Shown in pieces: positions 56,945 to 64,000 of a stretch of 64,000 bases of DNA. How positions within the stretch are numbered: position 1 is the stretch's first letter; each line of letters opens with the position of its first letter. Below the pieces are notes generated by a model that saw only the letters and a list, made by a program, of their open reading frames with translations, had not been told where the DNA came from and did no database searches. Position numbers and translations under genes: made by a program. The DNA is from Alternaria dauci (lineage: Eukaryota > Ascomycota > Dothideomycetes > Pleosporales > Pleosporaceae): the NCBI RefSeq assembly GCF_042100115.1, contig NC_091272.1, forward strand, positions 4,650,001-4,714,000, read 5' to 3'.

Positions 56945-58918
56945 ATGGGTTCAATTTCGCAGAACGAGCGAGAGGTCGCAATCATTACTGGTGCCACGGT
57001 CAGTCACATCTCATTAACGTAAGTGGTGAATTTGTTAACAGACTCTGATAGAGCGGTATTGGTTCCTGGCTGGCAGCTCACTTGCATGCGAAAGGGTACT
57101 GCGTCGCGGTTTGCGGTCGGCGGAAGAGTGAAGGACAGAACGTCGCATCAACGATCGACCCAACAGGAGAGACAGCTATCTTCATCCAATGCGACGTAAG
57201 CTCCTACGCATCGCAAGTCAACCTCTTCAAGACTGTCTGGGACAAGTGGGGTCGTCTGGACGTCTTGATCGCGAACGCCGGCTTCGTCGATCGCAGTTCC
57301 GTGTTCAACTTCAAACACCGTGACGCAGCCGTTAATACCCTGCCTCCAGAACCAGACACTAGCTGCACCGACGTGATCGTGAAAGGACGAATATATGGCA
57401 CAACACTGGCCACGCACTACATGCGCAACAACCCAGGACGAAAGGGCGGTAAGATCATAACCACAGGTAGCATGCTAGGTGTGTACGCATGCCAGACCTT
57501 TCCGGAGTATTGCGCGGCCGAAGCGGCGTCGGCCATGTGGGCGAAGACCACTGGACCCGTTCTGCTGGCCAAGGATAACATCTCCGTCAACTCTGTGATG
57601 TTGGGCCCGATCGAGACTGAAGCTATGCCTGGCTTTAGCAAAGCTTTCCATCCAGAACATTTGATGATGAAATCAACACTCTTCGCCGGCTACGATCTCT
57701 TTCTGGATGACAAAGAAAATCGTAGGACAGGTGAAACCATCGAAGTGGCGCACCACAAACTTGTGAACTGGGGTCATCCAGGCTATAAGAGCGGAGCGTT
57801 CTCGAAGCGCTCAGAGGCTGTATTCGAGCCAAGGTTCACTCTGGTACATGGAGAAGAAAGCGGATTGCCTGGTACGCTCAAAGATTGGCCTGACCATAGC
57901 AAGAAGATCATCGCTGTTACGGGCGCGATAGGAAGCCAGGGCGGCGGAGTGGTCAATGTCATGAAGAAGACCCCCGGATGGAAGGTCAGAGCGATTACCA
58001 GGAATCCAGATATTGATGCGGCGAAAAAGCTTACAGCTGAGGGTATCGAGGTTGTGAAGGCTGATTTTGAGGATGAGGCGTCCCTGCGAGCCGCGTTTGA
58101 AGGTGCGCATGCCGTATTTGCTGTCACCAACTGGTGGGAACCGCTCTTCCAGGGTAAAAGCCAGCACGAGTGTGGTGAGATCGAAGAGCAGCATGGCATG
58201 AATCTCGCACGAGCTGCTGCCGCCACTCGTACTGTAGGCCATTATATCTGGTCAACAACTCCAAGTGCCAAGCGCCCATTCTGGGGCAAGATGGAAGCAC
58301 CACACATGGACTATAAGGCTAATGTTGACGTGCGCATAAGAGAGGAGTTACCTGAGCTTGCTGCCATCACTACTTATTTGTACTTTGGGTATTATCCCCA
58401 GAATATGGCGTTCTTCTCATTGTGCAAGCCAATCGAATACGTATGTCAAGTTTAGCCCTCGTCATGCGACGCATCCTACTAACATTACACAGCCCGGCAC
58501 CGGTCAGTTCATTCAGACTTTACCTACCAAAGCCAGTGCCAAAGTGCTCGTAGCCGGCGACATGACTGTCAACCCCGGTGTCTGGGTCCGTCAAGCCCTT
58601 ACTGCTGGTGACAAAGCTTACGGCAGATACGCCAACGTTGCGCTGGAGAAGCTGACATTCCAGGAGATGGTCGATATATGGTCCGAAGTGACTGGCAAGA
58701 GCTGTGTGTTTGCTGAAGTCAGCATGGAGACGGTGACGAAGCTGTACGGTGATTGGGGCAACGAATTAGCGAAGCAATTCAAGTATGGAGAGGCTTGCGA
58801 CCCATGGGAGGTCACCGAAGGATTTATCAGCCCGGAAGAGCTCGGTATCGATCCTGGGGAAGTTGTTGGGTTCAGAGGGACAATCGAAGGACTGAAAGCA
58901 GCCGGGTTCTGGGCTTGA
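56945..58918 (+). CDS. SDR-NmrA fusion protein
   Basis: Three exons: 56945-56998, 57052-58440 and 58493-58918, 622 residues. The N-terminal part (1-260) is a short-chain dehydrogenase: exon 1 plus 2 give ITGATSGIGSWLA for NAD(P) binding, then LDVLIANAGF and the catalytic Ser in TTGSMLG. The active-site Tyr lies in EYCAAEA (Tyr171), but the lysine four residues on is Glu175, so the SDR half is probably inactive or altered. From about residue 290 an NmrA-like/isoflavone-reductase-like domain follows with VTGAIGSQGGGV, VRAITRNPD and YLYFGYYPQNMAFF, lacking catalytic residues as in NmrA-type redox sensors. Two NAD(P)-binding domains in one chain are unusual. Confidence 0.85.
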
Positions 58919-59717
58919 TTCGAGTTATGCCTAATCGTTCACTTGCACTATGTCAGTCTATTAATGTAAGTAGTCTGTACTAAAAGTCTGCTGTTACAAA
59001 GTAGCTTTCCGAGGAAATGAAACAAGGGTTGCGACAAAGGTTGAGGCCAGTCGTTGAGGTGCGAACGGGCTGCCAGCCATGAGCCGATGCCGGTCCTCTC
59101 ATAGAGTCAGCGCGATAGCGCGACAGCAGGCTGAATGAGAATACGCAATTGGCGGTGTTGCAAGTGGTAGTCGAGATGGGCCGCTCATCACGTGATACAG
59201 CATGTCCATCGTGGCATTGTGATCCATAGACACGGCTATGTAAAGAACAGGCTCGTGCACCTCGTTCTCCATGAAATCGTGGATATAGAGATCCGGGTAT
59301 GAGGCAGATCATCCTACACATTCAGCAACCTCTTTCATGGCGTCAACAAGGGTATTATGTCCGTATAAAAGAGGAGATGGAGACTTGCCGTCGCGTACTG
59401 AAATCCCTTGCTGCGCGTGAGGTACCACCCTCGATTGCAAACCGCAGAAACTGCCATTTACCGCGTATCAGAAGACCTGGAAAGGATGCGAGCGTTGCCG
59501 CGACATTGTATTGTCAACCGTGCACAAGAAGACAGATGTCAGTGTTAGTGTAGGTGCACGTGCAGCGGCGGCGGCGGCCCTTGCCGAGGCTAGCCGAAGT
59601 GCCAACCCCGCCTGCGAGCACGCAAGAATCGGCAAGCTCTGTGCGACCCGACCAATAAAGGTCATCCGCGACCCGATACACCTGGACATACGCCAATCCA
59701 CCAACACCAGCCTGACT
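58919..59717. other. Intergenic
   Basis: About 0.8 kb. The frame of the next gene is open from 59511 but lacks an ATG before 59718. Nothing else recognised. Confidence 0.45.
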
Positions 59718-60656
59718 ATGGCTGGCTCACTCCCCGTGGGCAATGTCCTCGATGCGATCGGCAGCACCCGATGTGTTCAGCTGCAACGAGTTGTACCAGA
59801 TGGATGCGCACGGGTCTTTGTAAAGCTTGAATCGCTGAATCCGACAGGCTCATACAAAGATCGCATGGCCAAATCCTTGATCGAAGAAGCAGAGCGGAGA
59901 GGTGATTTGCGACCCGGTATGACCGTTGTAGAAGCTACTGGAGGCAGCACCGGCTCATCGCTGGCTTTTGTTTGTGCCGTCAAGGGCTACAAATTCCATG
60001 TTGTGTCGTCCAACGCCTACGCGGTCGACAAGCTACGAGCGATGGCAGCATTCGGTGCCGATGTAGACCTGGTCAACAGCCCTTCTGGTCGCATCACAGC
60101 GGACTTGATTCCATCGATGATAGAACGTGCGAGGACAATTGCTCAGGACGATACCTACCATCTCACCGATCAGTTCAACAACGCTGACGCATTTGTTGGC
60201 TACGAAGCACTTGGGCTGGAGCTAATTGATTAGTTTCCGGACGGGATTGACGAGTTCTGCGCTGCCGTCGGTACAACTGGTATGGTTATGGGTGTATCGA
60301 AAGTGTTGAAGCAACGGTGGCCAAAAATTCATGTTCAGATCCTTGAACCGGCGTCTGCCCCTACAATCACCGAGGGGCGGAGTGGCGTGCATGGCGTTGA
60401 GGGCGTAGGGATTGGATACACGCCACCTCTTCTTGACAGAGACCTTTATGACGATGCGCGGGCAATTCCAGAGGACGAAGGTCGTGCAATGTGTCGTCGC
60501 CTTGCCAAGGAGGAAGGGCTCCTTGTCGGAACGTCCACTGGTCTCAACGTGACTGCCGCCATTGCACTGGCAAGGCAACTGGGACCCGACAAGACGGTAG
60601 TAACGGTCGCGTGCGATACGGGATTGAAGTACATGCATAGAGATCTGTACGACTGA
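59718..60656 (+). pseudogene. Cysteine-synthase-like PLP enzyme with nonsense codon
   Basis: One open frame of 313 codons interrupted once, at TAG 60231-60233 (codon 172). Both parts match fold-type II PLP enzymes (cysteine synthase/cystathionine beta-synthase group): the PLP lysine in NPTGSYKDRM, the loop EATGGSTGSSLAF, FNNADAFVGYEALGLE before the stop, and then FPDGIDEFCAAVGTTGMVMG, with VGTSTGLNVTAAI near the end. Relatives usually have Gln at the stop position (EQFPDG), so CAG to TAG is the likely change, a C-to-T transition in CpA context. The rest is intact, so loss is recent, or it is a sequencing error. It lies downstream of the SDR-NmrA gene on the same strand; a joint pathway is not shown. 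Confidence 0.85.
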
Positions 60657-63316
60657 TGCAGTCTTTTGCCGAAACCACGATGCCCCGACGGTGCCATTCG
60701 ATGTAGTGCCAAGGGAGAAGTGGATCAAGAAGCTCGGAGCCGAAATACCATGGTAGGTGAACTCCCGCACCACGATTCTCCAAGACTCGCGGGTGCAAGG
60801 CAACATCGTTGCTCAGAGAGCGCGATCTATATCCGAAATGCTGTCGCTGGGGGTAGGCCGACAAGAGGAGAAGACACTCTAGGATGATGGATACCCAGGC
60901 ACGACTCCTAGGACGTGGTTCGGTCTCTGTGTTATTAGACGATTTGATATGTATATGCTCGATTCCGACTTGCTGGAAACAGGTCAGTCCACATATTCAA
61001 TCTTCAGGTCGTCACAAGATCGATTTGCTCGGACCGAGCATAACATTATTCGACGAATACACGCTGCTTCGAGGATTTGAGACTGATCGCATGGAAGTGG
61101 ACCCGCATATAGAGCGTTCAAGTCGTTGTTATTGCCGCTCAGCGATTCCTGCAGTTCCCACCCCACATGATAGGCTTTCTGTCATTATTTCTCCCCCCGG
61201 AAGCCCTACAGCAATCAGCCCAAACAGCAATCATTTGATTCTGTGTAAAGCCCAACCCATCCGTTTGCAAAAGACACCAGCCGTTTGCTCCATCAAAATT
61301 ACCCACTCGATCTTTTCCATCGGGAAAAGTTATCCCTGTGGTTCCAGTGCAACATTCATTGGCGATTCTGTCTGGATGGCTCCCATCCGGACCAGTGCAG
61401 TAGCAAGCGAGATTGGCCTAAACATATCTTTAGCCATGTTCTCAACATGCGGATTTGTGGGAGGTCTAGGAGTTGGAACATACTTGGGCAATGCCTGCGA
61501 GAACGAGGAAAGGGGCGGCAAGAGTCAACTTCATGATTGGGAAGAGTCTTCTTTCAATCCGGTCTAGGATTTTCGGCTCACTGAGGGTAAGTGGCCAGAC
61601 GTTCAGGCGGAGAGAGGAGCTTTATAATCTTTCTCTATAGCCACAATCGATAGCATCCTCGGAAAAGCTAAGCTAACTACGACATGCTAGTAAATGTCAG
61701 GCTAGCAGATCACTTCTCACATCGTACTCGGCATACGGCCGTATCAATTATACACAGGCTCGAGAGCTGATCAAGGTCCGGGATTGTCTCCATATGCTAC
61801 CTGGGTACTGTTCATGGTTGTGTACCCACCGAGACGTGTCGCGCTACTCTGCGCTGTGTTCAAGTATCCTGACCTCTTTGACTCTATCCACCTGGTTCTG
61901 AATGTCATTCCCAAGCTCATTCGTCTGTTACTGCGCGATCCGTCTGTTGCATCAAACATGTGTGTATTCTTAAAGTCCACGCTGAGAACCACGGTACAGC
62001 GGTGATTCAAACGAAGCAGCCTGAGCGGATCAAAACTAAAGCTGTACAATCAACCGTTCCCTAAAACTTAACCTAATAATTACTGCGATACAGTAGCCCT
62101 CCACCAGGAGACCGAAAAGTGACGCAACACTCTCGTATGCTTAAAGTCCACGGATGTATACACATGTTAGTGCTTATCGGGCAGGAGAAGGTATCGCCGA
62201 TATAATCTGCCGTCTCTTAGCGAAGAGTCGCATAAATCCGCAGTTCAGTAACCAAACAAGTCAATGCCTGCCCTGTGTTCTAGTTACGGTGAGAGAAGAG
62301 ACTGAATGGGTGCAGTCAAGGTCGCAACTCCGCTGTCGATGTCGACGCGTCATCACAGTAGCGTGTCATTAGCGCGCTGACATGCGCGCAGTCCGGGTCG
62401 CGCGGAGACGGACGCGTCTTCGTCCACCACCCAGCGAGTACCATATCGAACACTTTGACGCGACACCGACTGAGAGAAACTTTCGCGCATTGGAATTATT
62501 CACCGACAGCCGGCTGTGATGGCAGATGAGAGCTTGTTGCGCTCTGTCCTGCGCGAAAGGGTGCATAGAAATAAACGCTGGAGCATGCCCATCTATCTGG
62601 AATAGTGTCTTTTAAAAGCGCCGACAGCGGAAGATCCGAAGCGAAAGATTTCTAGAGGATGCGGGTAGGGGATGCGGGTAGTGCGATGAATACGCAAATG
62701 GCCCTCTACTGGAAGTCTTTGTTCGACAAAGACAAACGCACGGGAACCGATGATGTCGACCAGCATGCGCAGAGCGAACTGAAGAGCTGAAGAGGCGTGT
62801 GCGTATCATGTCCTTCCTCGGCATGCCATGCACAATGCGATGCATGCAGGTAATTACCCTGACATTAAGACAAGTCGTCGATCAGTCTTGCGCCTGTGCA
62901 CCTCAACAGCGAGTCTTCCAAGGTTGCTTGGGCCGGCTTCTCGGGGATCACTCCCACGCGGCCTGCCAATACATTCGCTTTTCCGCGGGGCCTGGAAGCG
63001 ACTCATACGGTACGGAAGGATCGCAATCGTGGTTACACAGCAGGTCATTGTTACACAAGCTCGTGACTAGTCTTTCAGATTTCGGTCTAGCGTAAGCCAC
63101 CTCTTAACCGCTCTCGTGCTGGCATCCGGTGGCACTGCTTACGCATCACGTGTACCGAGTATTGATTGGCCAAACAACTTTATGGGCTTCGGAAACAATG
63201 CTCGTCAATCCGATGTTTTGTTCGCATGCCCACTCGCTTGAGGTACACTTCATAACGATCCTCCTCAGATATTTGCTCTGTGAGCGATATCTGGGGTCCG
63301 CTTCTTTTGCATCAGA
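60657..63316. other. Long gene-poor region
   Basis: About 2.7 kb. Short frames at 60884-61567 and 61784-62005 have some hydrophobic stretches but no domain, start context or splice support, and I do not call them. No repeat or RNA gene recognised. Confidence 0.45.
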
Positions 63317-64000
63317 ATGAAGGCATATAGGAGACTGCCCCTTGCATTCGCATTGGCAACAGCTTTCGTAGCCTATGCAAGTGGATTGCCTACGCAGGAT
63401 GAGATCATTCAGTCTATCGTCCAGCGTGCCAGAGCTGGTACTCGCCTTGTACCTGCAATCATTGTCGCAACACTACTGATCGACTCCATCTAGACTCCAT
63501 CAAACTTGAAGCCATTCCTAACTTCGCTTTGACCTCTGCTCTCCAAAGCATCGCCGCTACATATCTGGATGTCGAAGCACCCGAGCTCGCGCAGCGCAAT
63601 GCTTCCAATCTCACCAACATCATCGACGTTCATGGTACGCGTTGTTCCCAGGCCTTGAGTACACTTCTAACGAGCTTCCATAGCGCATTGTGTACCTGAC
63701 TGGTTTCGTACAATCGCTCCCATGGCCGGCGGAAATCCGACGCCTCCATGGAATGTCACTGCACACCTCAATTTCATGGCAAGCCAAGGCATCTCGCATT
63801 CCGTCCTGGCCTTCTCGTCGCCCGGCGCGAACGCTTACCCAGGGAATCAAGGTGCTACCGCTGCGCTGGCTCGTCTGATCAACGAGCAATCTGCAGCATA
63901 CGCGCGAGCCTACCCAAGCCGCTTCTCCTTTTACGCTGTCGTTCCGCTACCATACACACAAGACGCTATTTCAGAAGCGGTATATGCGCTCGATACGCTT
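63317..64000 (+). CDS. Secreted amidohydrolase (ACMSD/decarboxylase-like), 5' part
   Basis: Truncated by the window end. Exons 63317-63437, 63494-63634 and from 63684. Residues 1-22 are a signal peptide (LPLAFALATAFVAYASG). After a short N-terminal helical region, exon 3 completes DVHAHCVPDWF, whose HxH is the first metal-binding motif of the amidohydrolase-2 family, then a glycine/proline loop (MAGGNPTPPW), GISHSVLAFSSPGAN and RFSFYAVVPLPY. Relatives include ACMSD-like decarboxylases and 6-methylsalicylate or resorcylate decarboxylases. A secretion signal is found in several fungal members. Further metal ligands should lie beyond the window. Confidence 0.85.

Noticed and set aside
60884..61567. 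Plus-strand ORF of 227 codons
   Set aside because: No recognisable domain, uneven composition and no splice partners; treated as chance in a gene-poor stretch.
61784..62005. Short ORF with hydrophobic, protein-like stretches
   Set aside because: Only 73 codons, no signal peptide or family, no extendable exons in frame. Possibly a relic but not supportable.

Overview
This is nuclear DNA of a filamentous ascomycete (Pezizomycotina), most likely a dothideomycete of the Pleosporales type. Coding regions are broken by short GT-AG introns of about 45-65 bases. Fungal Zn2Cys6 regulators, P450s, a Pth11/rhodopsin-like receptor family and secreted cysteine-rich proteins are present. A 5S rRNA gene stands alone between protein genes. 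The first 3.85 kb is an AT-rich block almost emptied of CpA/TpG, the signature of repeat-induced point mutation (RIP). The class-level placement is inference; no marker gene is decisive.

Layout. 1-3853: RIP-degenerated repeat with no open frames, ending abruptly in normal-GC DNA. 4.2-9.7 kb: a P450 gene with an in-frame stop, a secreted beta-propeller gene and a Zn2Cys6 regulator, possibly a remnant of an accessory metabolic cluster. 9.98-30.2 kb, mostly conserved: tRNA dihydrouridine synthase (DUS1), FYVE protein, long-chain alcohol oxidase, GNAT acetyltransferase, an alpha/beta hydrolase lacking its Ser nucleophile, the molybdenum-cofactor locus MoaA/MoaC (cnxABC/MOCS1-like), and one unrecognised ORF. 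30.6-40.4 kb: membrane-anchored phytase-like phosphatase, amino-acid/choline-type permease, a Cys/His-rich nuclear-looking protein and an intact P450. 40.6-56 kb: a small secreted protein ending in a CaaX box, an F-box/LRR-like protein, and two rhodopsin-like receptor paralogues in opposite orientation (one frameshifted) bracketing a GH95 fucosidase, MSS51, a small eight-cysteine secreted protein and the 5S rRNA gene. 56.9-64 kb: an SDR-NmrA fusion, a cysteine-synthase-like gene with a nonsense codon, a long gene-poor stretch, and the 5' part of a secreted amidohydrolase running off the window.

Most striking: (1) the MoaA exon can end at its conserved Gly-Gly and stop, or splice from a donor overlapping those codons into a downstream exon that carries about 635 residues of unrecognised, partly coiled-coil sequence with a mitochondrial-like leader before MoaC. 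This parallels the human MOCS1 splicing switch, with a very large insertion. (2) Three genes are each broken by a single lesion (P450, receptor, cysteine-synthase-like), and two encoded enzymes have lost a catalytic residue (hydrolase Ser, SDR Lys). (3) Several lineage-type secreted proteins are present. Exon coordinates were worked out by hand from splice signals, reading-frame continuity and family conservation; no database search or computation was possible.
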